The notes beneath the pieces are model-generated. The model did no database searches, was not told the DNA's origin, and saw nothing but the letters and a program-made list of their open reading frames with translations. Below, piece after piece: positions 8,706 through 15,996 of a stretch of DNA of 64,000 bases. Source of the DNA: DATCMH01 sp036563505. Lineage in GTDB: Bacteria > Pseudomonadota > Alphaproteobacteria > Rhizobiales > Beijerinckiaceae. The stretch is taken from assembly GCA_036563505.1 (NCBI GenBank), contig DATCMH010000002.1, positions 124,001 through 188,000 on the forward strand, in the 5' to 3' direction. The translations under genes were made by a program, and so were the position numbers. Within the stretch, counting starts at the first letter, position 1. Every line of letters begins with the position of its first letter.

Positions 8706-9623
8706 ATGGCCAATCCCACCAGTGTGGCCGGCGCCAGCCCGAGCCTCGCCCCGGCCTTCGCGGCGCTCGTCGCTGGGGCGATCGCCATGGGTATCTCGCC
8801 GGTTTTCGTGCGCTACGCCTTCGCCGCCGATGTCGGGCCTTTCGCAAGCGCCTTCTGGCGGGTCGGCCTGGCGCTGCCCGTCCTCTACGCCTGGATGCGG
8901 TTCGAGGAGCGCGCGGCCGGCGCTCGGGCGCCCCGCCGCCCATTCGCTCCAGCGACCCTGCTGGCGGGGCTGTTCTTCACGGGCGACCTCTTCTTCTGGC
9001 ACCTCGCGATCCTGAACACGACGGTGGCCAACGCCACGTTCTTCGCGACTCTCGCGCCGCTCTTCGTGGTGCTCACCGTCTGGCTCGTCCTGCGCCGGCG
9101 CGTCCACGCGGCGACCTTCGCGGGCCTGGCCTTGTGCCTTCTGGGGGGCGCTTCCCTCATCGGCCAGAGCCTGCAGGTCGACCCGGCGCGAATCCGTGGC
9201 GACCTCTTCGGCATCGCCACTGCCCTGTTCTTCGGGCTCTACTTCGTCGCCATCGAGCGGGCGCGCGAGGGCACGGGCGCGGCGCGGGTCACCTTCGAGG
9301 CGAGCCTCGTCACGGCCGGCCTCCTGCTCGTCATCGCGATCGTCCTCGACGGCAGCCTCCTGCCGAGCACCTTCGCCGGTGCCGCGGCGCTGCTCGCCAT
9401 GGCCTGGATCAGCCATGCCGGTGGACAGGGCCTGCTCTCGGTGGCCTTGGGCCGCCTGCCCGCGGTGTTCTCCTCCCTGGTCATCTTCCTGGAGGCGGTC
9501 GCGGCAGCGCTCTTCGGCTCGCTGTTGCTGGGCGAGAAGCTGACCTTCGTGCAGGCGTTCGGGGGCGCCCTGATCCTTCTCGGCATCTGGGTTGCCCGCC
9601 CCCGCACCGGAGACGCGCGATGA
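8706..9623 (+). CDS. DMT-superfamily (EamA) transporter
   Basis: This 305-residue integral membrane protein has about ten hydrophobic segments arranged as two EamA repeats (about 12-145 and 160-300). Each repeat ends with the typical small-residue-rich last helices. Such proteins usually export amino acids, nucleotide-like or sugar-like metabolites; the substrate is not predictable. Its stop overlaps the start of the glycerate kinase gene by 4 bases, so the exported or handled metabolite might be linked to glycerate or tartronate metabolism. That link is inference. Confidence 0.9.
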   Translation: MANPTSVAGASPSLAPAFAALVAGAIAMGISPVFVRYAFAADVGPFASAFWRVGLALPVLYAWMRFEERAAGARAPRRPFAPATLLAGLFFTGDLFFWHLAILNTTVANATFFATLAPLFVVLTVWLVLRRRVHAATFAGLALCLLGGASLIGQSLQVDPARIRGDLFGIATALFFGLYFVAIERAREGTGAARVTFEASLVTAGLLLVIAIVLDGSLLPSTFAGAAALLAMAWISHAGGQGLLSVALGRLPAVFSSLVIFLEAVAAALFGSLLLGEKLTFVQAFGGALILLGIWVARPRTGDAR

Positions 9624-10909
9624 CGGACGCGACCATCGCCGGGCAGCGCCGGCTCCTGACGACCCTGTTCGACGAAGCGGTAGCGGCGGCCCATCCGAGC
9701 CGCTGCCTGCCGCCGCACCTGCCGGCACCGCCCGAGAACGGCCGCCTCATCATCCTCGGGGCCGGCAAGGCCGCCGGCAGCATGGCGGCCGTGACGGAGG
9801 CTTACTACCGCGAGCGGCACGGCCTCTCGGCCACAGGCCTTGCCGTCACGCGCCACGGTTACAGCGCGGCGGCGGGGGCCATCCGCGTGATCGAGGCCGG
9901 CCACCCGGTGCCGGACGAGGCGGGCGTCGCCGCCACGCGGGAGGCGCTCGCCCTCGCCGAGGCAGCCGGACCCGACGACCTCGTCCTCGTGCTGCTCTCA
10001 GGCGGCGGCTCCGCCAACTGGATCGCCCCGGCGGGGGAGCTGACGCTCGACGAAAAGCGGGGGATCACCCGCGCGCTCTTGCGCTCGGGCGCGTCGATCC
10101 AGGAGATCAACACGCTGCGCAAGCACCTGTCCCTCATCAAGGGCGGCCGGCTCGCCAGGCTGGCGCAGCCGGCGCGGGTGCTGACGCTGGCCATCTCCGA
10201 CGTGCCCCACGACGACCCCGCCGTGATCGCCTCCGGCCCGACGGTGCCGGATCCCTCGACCCTCGCCGAGGCCCGCGCCATCGTCGCCCGCCGCGGCCTC
10301 GACCTGCCGGGCTCGGCCCGCGCGCTCCTCGACGACCCGTCGAGCGAGTCGCCCAAACCCGGCGATCCGGCCTTCGCGCGCAGCGACTACCGCATCATCG
10401 CCCGGCCGGCCGACGCCATCGCCGCTGCGGCCGAGGGCGCCCGGGCGGCCGGCTACGACGTGATTGATCTCGGCGCCGACCTCGAGGGCGAGGCGCGGGA
10501 CGTCGCCCGCGCCCACGCGGCTCTCGCCCGGTATGCGAGGGAGGCTGGCCGGAAGGTGGCGATCCTCTCCGGGGGCGAACTCACGGTCACCATCGCGGGC
10601 AAGGGCCGCGGCGGGCCGAACCAGGAATACGCGCTGGCCCTTGCGCTGGCCCTCGACGGGCTGCCCGGCGTCGCGGCCCTGTCGGGCGACACCGACGGCA
10701 CGGACGGCGGCGGCGGAGCGGCGAGCGATCCTGCAGGCGCCCTCGTCGACGAGCTGACGCTTCGCCGTGCGGCGGACCGGGGCGTTGACGCCGCCGCCCG
10801 CCTTGCGGACAACGACTCCACGGGCTTCTTCGAGCCCCTCGGCGATTTGCTGACCCCCGGACCGACACGCACCAACGTCAATGATTGCCGCATCATCCTG
10901 GTGGGCTGA
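9620..10909 (+). CDS. Glycerate 2-kinase, MOFRL/DUF4147 family (TtuD/GckA type)
   Basis: The enzyme phosphorylates glycerate to 2-phosphoglycerate. The 429-residue protein has the DUF4147 N-terminal domain with an ILGAGKAAGSMA motif (about 45-56, Lys50) and an LLSGGGSA loop. Its C-terminal MOFRL domain contains GGELTVTI, GGPNQEYALALA and SGDTDGTDG. The ATG at 9620 overlaps the EamA stop (ATGA); longer readings into the EamA gene are spurious. It is the second gene of a tight EamA-kinase-DUF1036 run and may serve glycolate/glyoxylate or C1-serine-cycle carbon. Confidence 0.93.
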   Translation: MTDATIAGQRRLLTTLFDEAVAAAHPSRCLPPHLPAPPENGRLIILGAGKAAGSMAAVTEAYYRERHGLSATGLAVTRHGYSAAAGAIRVIEAGHPVPDEAGVAATREALALAEAAGPDDLVLVLLSGGGSANWIAPAGELTLDEKRGITRALLRSGASIQEINTLRKHLSLIKGGRLARLAQPARVLTLAISDVPHDDPAVIASGPTVPDPSTLAEARAIVARRGLDLPGSARALLDDPSSESPKPGDPAFARSDYRIIARPADAIAAAAEGARAAGYDVIDLGADLEGEARDVARAHAALARYAREAGRKVAILSGGELTVTIAGKGRGGPNQEYALALALALDGLPGVAALSGDTDGTDGGGGAASDPAGALVDELTLRRAADRGVDAAARLADNDSTGFFEPLGDLLTPGPTRTNVNDCRIILVG

Positions 10910-11351
10910 ACGCGCCAAGACCCTCACGGGCCTCGCCGTCGCGACTTTCACCGCCCTGCCCCTCCTCGCCCTCGGCGCCAGCCCGGCGCGGGCGGACCTG
11001 CGCCTGTGCAACATGACGCCGAGCCGGGTCGGGGTGGCGCTGGGCTATCGCGATTCGCAGGGCTGGGTGACAGAGGGCTGGTGGAACCTCACCGCCCGGG
11101 GCTGCGAGACCCTGCTCAAAGGACCGCTGGCCGCCCGGTTCTACTACCTCTATGCCATCGACTACGACCGCGGGGGCGAGTGGAGCGGGCGCTCCTTCAT
11201 GTGCACCCGCGACCGCGAGTTCACGATCCGCGGCGTCGAGGATTGTCTCGCCCGCGGCTTCGACCGCAGCGGCTTCTTCGAGGTGGATAGTGGCGAGCAG
11301 AAGAGCTGGACGATCCAGCTCACCGACCCGACCCGGCCCGCCGCACCTTAA
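10881..11351 (+). CDS. DUF1036 family secreted/periplasmic protein
   Basis: This 156-residue protein begins with a hydrophobic segment ending in an ARA-D type signal peptidase site near residues 36-39. The DUF1036 domain follows, with RLCNMT, a WVTEGWWNL block, Cys-containing turns and an SFMCTRDREFTI block. The function of the family is not established. The ATG start lies 29 bases inside the 3' end of the glycerate kinase gene, so start choice depends on the signal peptide that follows it. Confidence 0.82.
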   Translation: MIAASSWWAERAKTLTGLAVATFTALPLLALGASPARADLRLCNMTPSRVGVALGYRDSQGWVTEGWWNLTARGCETLLKGPLAARFYYLYAIDYDRGGEWSGRSFMCTRDREFTIRGVEDCLARGFDRSGFFEVDSGEQKSWTIQLTDPTRPAAP

Positions 11352-12343
11352 GGCCGCGCCGTTGCCGCTTGGGCCGTTCCGACCCGGCCGACGAGTTCGT
11401 CGATCTCGGCCCGGATGACCTCGGGCGCGACGTGGTGCAGCATGTGGCCGATGCCAGGCAGGAGGACGAGCTTGGCGCCAGGGATGGCCCGCGCCGCGGC
11501 CCGCGAGTGGATCTCCGTCGAGACGATCGGGTCGGCATCACCGGCAACGAAGGTGGTCGGTACTCGGATCTCGGGATAGCGCGGCGCCTGGGCGGCGACC
11601 GCTTCGCGCAATCCCGCCACGTCCTGCGCGTTGGCGAGGAACGGGCCGGGCCGCAGCACGAGGGGGATGCGGGCGCGCTCGACGTAATCCGGCGGTGCGG
11701 TCTGCGGCCGGAAGACGGATCCCGCGGCGCCCGACACGATCGTGTAGCCCGCGGGCGTCGTCAGGGTGTGAGTGAGGAGCCAGCCGAGCGCCGAGGCGGT
11801 CGGGCCGTAGTACCAGCTGACCCCGCCCCCGCCCGGCCACGGATGCGTGACCGGGGCAAGCGCCACCAAACCGCCGGTGACGTCCGGATGGTCGAGGGCT
11901 AGGTTCGGCAGCACGGCGCCGGCCCAGGAGTGGCCGACGACCACCGCCCGGCGGACGTTCAGCGCGCGCAAGGCTTCCGCGATGATCGCTGCTTGGCGCG
12001 CGGGCTCCGCCGCGGCGCGGCCCGCCACCCGGTCGCTCCAGCCGTGGCCGGGGCGGTCGATGGCCAGCACGCGGTAACGCCGGGCCAGATCCTCGCCGAA
12101 AGCGGACATCAGGTCTGCCTCGTTGCCCGAGGCGCCGTGCAACAGGACGACGGTCGTCGCAGCCTCCGCCGGTCCGCGCTCGACGACGTTGAGGTGGCCG
12201 CCCGCCACGGGAACGGCCCGCCCCCGCGCCGGATACTTGGCCTCGATCCGCCAGGAGATCACGGCGGTGGCGACGGCGCCAAGGATCAGGAGGCCGACGA
12301 GGCCAAGCGCAAGGCCGGCGACGATCTTGAGGAGAATGCTCAT
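11348..12343 (-). CDS. Alpha/beta hydrolase with N-terminal membrane anchor
   Basis: The 331-residue protein has a single hydrophobic segment at about 5-30, then an alpha/beta hydrolase fold. It shows an oxyanion-loop LLHGASG at 67-73, the nucleophile elbow GHSWAG at 137-142 (Ser139), an acid in GDADPI and a catalytic histidine in GIGHML near the end. Substrate is unknown; epoxide-hydrolase and haloperoxidase-like enzymes share this pattern. The 3' end overlaps the convergent DUF1036 gene by 4 bases. Confidence 0.88.
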   Translation of the reverse strand: MSILLKIVAGLALGLVGLLILGAVATAVISWRIEAKYPARGRAVPVAGGHLNVVERGPAEAATTVVLLHGASGNEADLMSAFGEDLARRYRVLAIDRPGHGWSDRVAGRAAAEPARQAAIIAEALRALNVRRAVVVGHSWAGAVLPNLALDHPDVTGGLVALAPVTHPWPGGGGVSWYYGPTASALGWLLTHTLTTPAGYTIVSGAAGSVFRPQTAPPDYVERARIPLVLRPGPFLANAQDVAGLREAVAAQAPRYPEIRVPTTFVAGDADPIVSTEIHSRAAARAIPGAKLVLLPGIGHMLHHVAPEVIRAEIDELVGRVGTAQAATARP

Positions 12344-12418
12344 ACGGGCAGGGTCGGGGGAGGTCGCGCGGAAGGCAGGCTCCGCGTCAAACCCCGGCGC
12401 CGCCCGGCGTTCCGGCGC

Positions 12419-13078
12419 TCAAAGGTCGCGGCCGTCGATCTCGGGCGCGAGGCGATCGACCGCCTCCTTCACCCGCGGCAGGTGCGGGTGGATCGCCAGC
12501 GCCTTGCGATAGGCCAGCACGGCGCGGGCCTTATCCCCGGCCGCGAGGTACATGTGGCCGAGACCGGCCCAAGCCGCGAAGTGGCGCGGCTCGCGGGTCA
12601 CGACCTGGCGCACATCGGCCATGGCGCTCACGGGATCATCGAGGAGGTAGAAGGCCGTGGCGCGGCGGTTCCAGGCCTCGGCCCAATCGGGCTTAAGGAC
12701 GAGAACCCGGTCGAGGAGCTCGATGCCGAGAGGGTAATCCTTGGCCTGGAGCGCCTCGCCGGCGCGGGACAAGAGAAGGTCGGCCGTGTCGGAGCCGGAA
12801 CGGGACCAGCGCCGCTCGATGAGGGTGGCGATGCCGTTGGCTTCCGTCGCGTCTTTCGTTTCCGCCAGACGGCGGAACAGGTCGTCGAGGGACGCCTGCC
12901 TTGGATCCGGCCTCGGTGCGGGTTTCGGATCTGGCCTGTCAGCCCCCGGCCTCGCTCCGTCTTGAGGCTTCGCCGGCGCCCCCTGCTGAACCAGGACGGG
13001 GGCGTTGGCCTCCGAAGCGGCGGAAGCGGGTGGGATCAAGCCGGCTGCAAGACTGGCCGCGAGCACGAAAAAGCGCAT
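12419..13078 (-). CDS. Periplasmic tetratricopeptide-repeat protein
   Basis: A 219-residue protein with a short signal peptide (cleavage near ASA at residues 18-20), a Pro/Ala-rich linker (about 25-65), then three to four TPR units between about 95 and 200. The WAEAWNRRAT and HFAAWAGLGHMYLAAGDKARA blocks are clear repeats. It probably acts as a protein-protein adaptor in the envelope. It lies upstream of, and on the same strand as, the alpha/beta hydrolase gene, 75 bases apart. Confidence 0.85.
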   Translation of the reverse strand: MRFFVLAASLAAGLIPPASAASEANAPVLVQQGAPAKPQDGARPGADRPDPKPAPRPDPRQASLDDLFRRLAETKDATEANGIATLIERRWSRSGSDTADLLLSRAGEALQAKDYPLGIELLDRVLVLKPDWAEAWNRRATAFYLLDDPVSAMADVRQVVTREPRHFAAWAGLGHMYLAAGDKARAVLAYRKALAIHPHLPRVKEAVDRLAPEIDGRDL

Positions 13079-13150
13079 GCCGGGATGATGGTCATCCCGG
13101 CCTGCGCCGTCAATTCACGGAATGGTGCGGCCGAATGGCCGCCCGCGCGA

Positions 13151-13276
13151 TCAGCCCTGACGCGCCTTGTAGCGCTTCTGGACCTTGTTGATCACGTAGA
13201 TACGGCCCTTGCGGCGAACCAGCTGGTTGTCGCGGTGGCGGCCGCGCAGGCTCTTCAGCGAGTTGCGGATCTTCAT
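13151..13276 (-). CDS. rpmJ: 50S ribosomal protein L36, cysteine-free type
   Basis: This is a 41-residue ORF read on the minus strand. It begins MKIRNSLKSL, has a central RRKGRIYVIN block and ends KARQG, matching the L36 form common in Rhizobiales (the YkgO-like type). It has no cysteine, so it lacks the zinc-binding C-x2-C of classical L36 and should be zinc-independent. A GGAGA-type ribosome binding site lies just upstream of the ATG at 13276. High Lys/Arg content fits a ribosomal protein. Confidence 0.93.
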   Translation of the reverse strand: MKIRNSLKSLRGRHRDNQLVRRKGRIYVINKVQKRYKARQG

Positions 13277-13477
13277 CACTCGATCTCCGGAACGCCGGAG
13301 CGCGCCGGCGGCTTGAACCAAAGCAACGGCGAGGAGTGCCCAGAGGGCTCATCCGTGCCGCTGAAAACGGGAATGCGCGCGGGATACCCTCTCGCGGGCG
13401 AAAAGGCAACCGTTGCACACCCTCGGACTATAGAATCCCGCCCTCGCGGATACAGCCTCGAGTCTCGGCAGAAGTTC

Positions 13478-13514
13478 TTGACCCACGGATGCGCATGTAC
13501 ACATATATGTACAT
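13478..13514 (+). promoter_or_regulatory. yefM-yoeB promoter and operator (two TGTACA motifs)
   Basis: Positions 13495-13514 form a perfect 20-base palindrome holding two TGTACA hexamers at 13496-13501 and 13508-13513, 12 bases centre to centre. In E. coli the YefM/YefM-YoeB repressor binds TGTACA palindromes with this spacing (established knowledge). A TTGACC -35-like box sits at 13478-13483 and a CATATA/ACATAT -10-like box lies inside the operator, so repressor binding would block the promoter directly. Confidence 0.8.
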
Positions 13515-13532
13515 TGAATGGGAGCAGTTCGC

Positions 13533-13790
13533 GTGAGCTATGTTTCATACACGGAGTTGCGCGCTCATCTCGCGAAATACATGGACGAGGTCTGCGACAG
13601 CCGCGCCCCGCTCCACGTCACGCGGCAGAATGCCCGCGGCGTCGTGATGGTGTCGGAGGACGAGTACGAGAGCATGCTTGAAACCATGCGTCTGCTCCGA
13701 AGCCCAGCGAACGCCGCCCGGCTGCTTCGCTCTATCGGCGCGGCGGACGAGGGCCATGCCGCGGAGCGCGACCTGATCGAGCCGGACTGA
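13533..13790 (+). CDS. yefM: Antitoxin YefM (Phd/YefM family)
   Basis: The antitoxin neutralises YoeB and, with it, represses the operon. The protein opens with VSYTELRAHLAKYMDEV and continues with APLHVTRQN and VMVSEDEYESM, the standard N-terminal DNA-binding/dimer fold of YefM; the C-terminal third is the toxin-binding tail. GTG 13533 is preferred because GGGAG at 13520-13524 sits 8 bases upstream and the family starts here. ATG 13518 would add five residues. The gene is followed after 14 bases by yoeB. Confidence 0.93.
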   Translation: MSYVSYTELRAHLAKYMDEVCDSRAPLHVTRQNARGVVMVSEDEYESMLETMRLLRSPANAARLLRSIGAADEGHAAERDLIEPD

Positions 13791-13804
13791 CCTGACGACG
13801 TGGC

Positions 13805-14071
13805 ATGAAGCTGCTTTGGACGAGCGATGCTTGGGAGGACTACCTCTACTGGCAGCAGACCGACCCGAAGACGCTCAGAGCCGTCAATGACCTAATCAGG
13901 GACGTGAGGCGAGACCCGTTCCGGGGCTTAGGCAAACCCGAGCCTCTCAAACACGCTCTCAAGGGATGGTGGTCGCGCCGCATCACCGGCGAGCATCGCC
14001 TCGTCTACCGCGTTAGGGGCGAGGGCAGCGATCAGGTTCTCGAGATTGCCATGTGCCGCTACCACTACTAA
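13805..14071 (+). CDS. yoeB: Toxin YoeB, ribosome-dependent mRNA endonuclease
   Basis: YoeB cleaves mRNA in the ribosomal A site when free of YefM. The 88-residue protein keeps the catalytic residues of the E. coli enzyme: Glu46, Arg65 and the C-terminal His-Tyr (87-88; 83-84 in E. coli), within the LVYRV and CRYHY blocks. It therefore looks intact. Codons such as CTA, TTA and AGG are more common here than in neighbouring genes, which fits later acquisition. The module ends 37 bases from the 3' end of tRNA-Val. Confidence 0.96.
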   Translation: MKLLWTSDAWEDYLYWQQTDPKTLRAVNDLIRDVRRDPFRGLGKPEPLKHALKGWWSRRITGEHRLVYRVRGEGSDQVLEIAMCRYHY

Positions 14072-14108
14072 TCGCGGCAAGGCAGACGGGCGAGTTCTTC
14101 GAGATGAA

Positions 14109-14183
14109 TGGTGGGCGCGACAGGGATCGAACCTGTGACCACTGCGATGTCAACACAGTGCTCTACCGCTGAGCTACGCGCCC
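14109..14183 (-). tRNA. tRNA-Val (anticodon GAC)
   Basis: A 75-base cloverleaf on the minus strand. The acceptor arms are GGGCGCG (14177-14183) and CGCGCCC (14113-14119). A GCTC...GAGC D-stem, a CTGTG/CGCAG anticodon stem with loop TTGACAT (anticodon GAC) and an ACAGG-TTCGATC-CCTGT T-arm complete it. The CCA end is encoded (14109-14111). Its 3' end faces the toxin-antitoxin module. Confidence 0.97.
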
Positions 14184-14268
14184 GTCGGGAGGCGAACCGC
14201 CTCCGCGAGAGGAGGCGCTCATACCGCCTCCGTTCCGGTGATGCAAGAGCCGCTCGAGGACCGGACTG

Positions 14269-14625
14269 CTAGGCGGCGAGGAGGCGCTCGACCTCGTTGA
14301 CGAGGTCGCGCAGGTGGAAGGGCTTGGAGAGCACCTTCGCGTCCTTGGGCGCCTTGGAATCCGGGTTGAGCGCCACCGCCGCGAAGCCGGTGATGAACAT
14401 CACCTTGATGTCGGGATCGAGCTCCGTCGCCCGGCGGGCAAGCTCGATGCCGTCCATCTCGGGCATCACGATGTCGGTCAGGAGAAGCTCGAACGGTTCC
14501 TCCCGAAGGCGGTTATAGGCCGAAAGGCCGTTGTCGAACGAGGCCACGTCGTAGCCAGCGTTCTGGAGCGCCTTCACGAGGAAGCGGCGCATGTCGTTGT
14601 CGTCTTCGGCGAGGAGGATTTTCAT
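14269..14625 (-). CDS. cpdR: Single-domain response regulator CpdR
   Basis: This 118-residue receiver domain has no output domain. It carries the acidic pocket EDD at 7-9, phospho-acceptor Asp51 in LLTDIVMPEMDG, a Thr79 switch residue in FITGFA and Lys101 in LSKPF. It ends in Ala-Ala. In Caulobacter, unphosphorylated CpdR brings ClpXP to the pole to degrade CtrA and other substrates, and CpdR is itself degraded through its terminal alanines. The ATG at 14625 matches the family; longer readings add an unrelated extension. It is divergent from an N-formylglutamate amidohydrolase gene. Confidence 0.93.
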   Translation of the reverse strand: MKILLAEDDNDMRRFLVKALQNAGYDVASFDNGLSAYNRLREEPFELLLTDIVMPEMDGIELARRATELDPDIKVMFITGFAAVALNPDSKAPKDAKVLSKPFHLRDLVNEVERLLAA

Positions 14626-14650
14626 GGCGCTGTCGGGGCGTTGTGTCTTC

Positions 14651-14680
14651 GATTCGAGACTATTAAGCCCATAAGGAGTC
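14651..14680. promoter_or_regulatory. Two GANTC sites in the cpdR upstream region
   Basis: GATTC at 14651-14655 and GAGTC at 14676-14680 lie 26-55 bases upstream of the cpdR start. GANTC is the recognition sequence of CcrM, which is encoded in this window at 49348. Methylation state at such sites alters some promoters in Caulobacter; an effect here is only a hypothesis. Confidence 0.45.
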
Positions 14681-14842
14681 GGCGAGGTAAACAGAGTGTG
14701 AAAGCTGCCCCCCGGGGGCGCAGGGTCGCAACCGGACACGGTGGACATCGCGGCGGCCCGGCGGCACAGTGAACCTCTCGCGATGCGCGGCCGGCGGCGA
14801 CGCATCTTCCAAACTCCTCCACTCGCTCAGCCCAAGCCCTGC

Positions 14843-15733
14843 ATGCGCCCGTCCTTCGAGCCTGAGTTCGATCCTCCTTACGTCGTGCACGAACCTCGGC
14901 CGCAGCGCGTTCCCTTCATCTTCAACGCGCCTCACGCGGGAGCCGTCTACCCCGCCCCGTTCCTCGCCAGCTCCCGCCTCGACGCCCTGACCCTGCGCCG
15001 CTCCGAGGATGCCTTCGTCGACGAGATCTTCGACGGCGTCGTGGCGCTCGGGGCGCCGCTGATGACGGCGCGCTTTCCCCGAGCTTTCCTCGACGTCAAT
15101 CGCGAGCCTTACGAACTCGACCCGCGGATGTTCGAGGGCTGGGTTCCGGCCTTCGCCAACACGCGCTCCATGCGGGTCGCCGGGGGCTTAGGCACGATCC
15201 CGCGCATCGTCGCCGACGGGCAGGACATCTATCGCGGGCGCCTGCCCGTCGAGGAGGCCCTGCGCCGCATCGAAGGGCTCTACAAGCCCTATCACCGGGC
15301 CTTGCGCCACCTCGTGCACGGGACGGCGCGGGACTTTGGGCATGCAGTGCTCATCGACTGCCACTCGATGCCTTCCTCGAGCCTCGCCCGGGAAGAAGCG
15401 GCCAAGGCCGACGTCGTGCTCGGCGACCGTTACGGCACGAGCTGCGCCTGCGTGCTGACCGACGTGGTCGAGCATGCCCTGCGCGCCCGCGGCTACGCCG
15501 TGGTACGCAACAAGCCCTATGCAGGCGGCTTCATCACGGAGCATTACGGCGAGCCGGCCCAGGGGCGTCATGCCCTGCAGATCGAGATCAACCGCGCGCT
15601 CTACATGGATGAGCGCCACCTCGTCCGCGGATCCGGCTTCGACGAGCTCTCGCGCGACCTCGTCGCCATCTTCGAGCGGGTCATGATCGAGCTCGGCAAC
15701 GATCTCTCGCCCCGGCGGATCGCTGCGGAGTGA
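14843..15733 (+). CDS. N-formylglutamate amidohydrolase family protein (paralogue 2)
   Basis: From ATG 14843 this is a 296-residue protein with the family motifs FIFNAPHAGAVYP (about 23-35), a DVNREPYELDPRMF block, the metal-binding VLIDCHSMP and a NKPYAGGFITEHYG block. An upstream ATG at 14741 would add a 34-residue Arg-rich tail not expected in the family, so 14843 is preferred. It is divergent from cpdR and convergent with the MmgR-like sRNA. It differs strongly from the paralogue at 7729, so the two likely have different substrates. Confidence 0.9.
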   Translation: MRPSFEPEFDPPYVVHEPRPQRVPFIFNAPHAGAVYPAPFLASSRLDALTLRRSEDAFVDEIFDGVVALGAPLMTARFPRAFLDVNREPYELDPRMFEGWVPAFANTRSMRVAGGLGTIPRIVADGQDIYRGRLPVEEALRRIEGLYKPYHRALRHLVHGTARDFGHAVLIDCHSMPSSSLAREEAAKADVVLGDRYGTSCACVLTDVVEHALRARGYAVVRNKPYAGGFITEHYGEPAQGRHALQIEINRALYMDERHLVRGSGFDELSRDLVAIFERVMIELGNDLSPRRIAAE

Positions 15734-15745
15734 GGGCTCTCGCCC

Positions 15746-15836
15746 AAGAAAAAGGGCCGGTGTCGCCACCGGCCCAAGTCTAGGGAGGAAACGCCCAAGA
15801 AGGGCCGCGGCGCCACGACGCCAATCGCGTCGCCGC
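15746..15836 (-). ncRNA. mmgR: suhB/MmgR (alpha-r8) type small RNA
   Basis: Read on the minus strand, the segment has a candidate promoter (TTGCGG 15870-15865, TATTGT 15848-15843), a pyrimidine-rich stretch TTTCCTCCCT at about 15791-15782, and a strong terminator. The terminator is a 9-bp stem (15775-15767 with 15762-15754) followed by a T-run (15753-15747). Rfam's suhB family, called MmgR in Sinorhizobium where it limits polyhydroxybutyrate granules, is described next to suhB-like genes, and a suhB/hisN-like gene starts at 15997. The conserved core is recalled from memory, and the 5' end is approximate. Confidence 0.7.
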
Positions 15837-15838
15837 AC

Positions 15839-15860
15839 TGCAACAATATGCTGCGTTGCA
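15839..15860. promoter_or_regulatory. Inverted repeat in the putative sRNA promoter
   Basis: TGCAAC (15839-15844) and GTTGCA (15855-15860) are inverted copies spaced by ten bases. They straddle the proposed -10 region of the MmgR-like sRNA. The position suits a regulator binding site; the protein is unknown. Confidence 0.45.
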
Positions 15861-15996
15861 AAAACCGCAAGGGCCCGCTTGGCCGGACCGCGCATGACAG
15901 GGCTGCATTCGAAGCGGCCGTGACCCCGATGCCACCCCCGCGTTGCGGCTCGGCGTTGGGCTGCTACAAGGCAAGCCAGCCAGCACGGGACGAGCG

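Noticed and set aside
13277..13494. Integration scar (att repeat of the tRNA-Val end) flanking the toxin-antitoxin module
   Set aside because: No second copy of the tRNA 3' sequence was found between rpmJ and yefM.
14184..14268. GGAGGCG/CGCCTCC stems between cpdR and tRNA-Val as a terminator
   Set aside because: The stems are present but no T-run follows on the minus strand, so termination cannot be supported.
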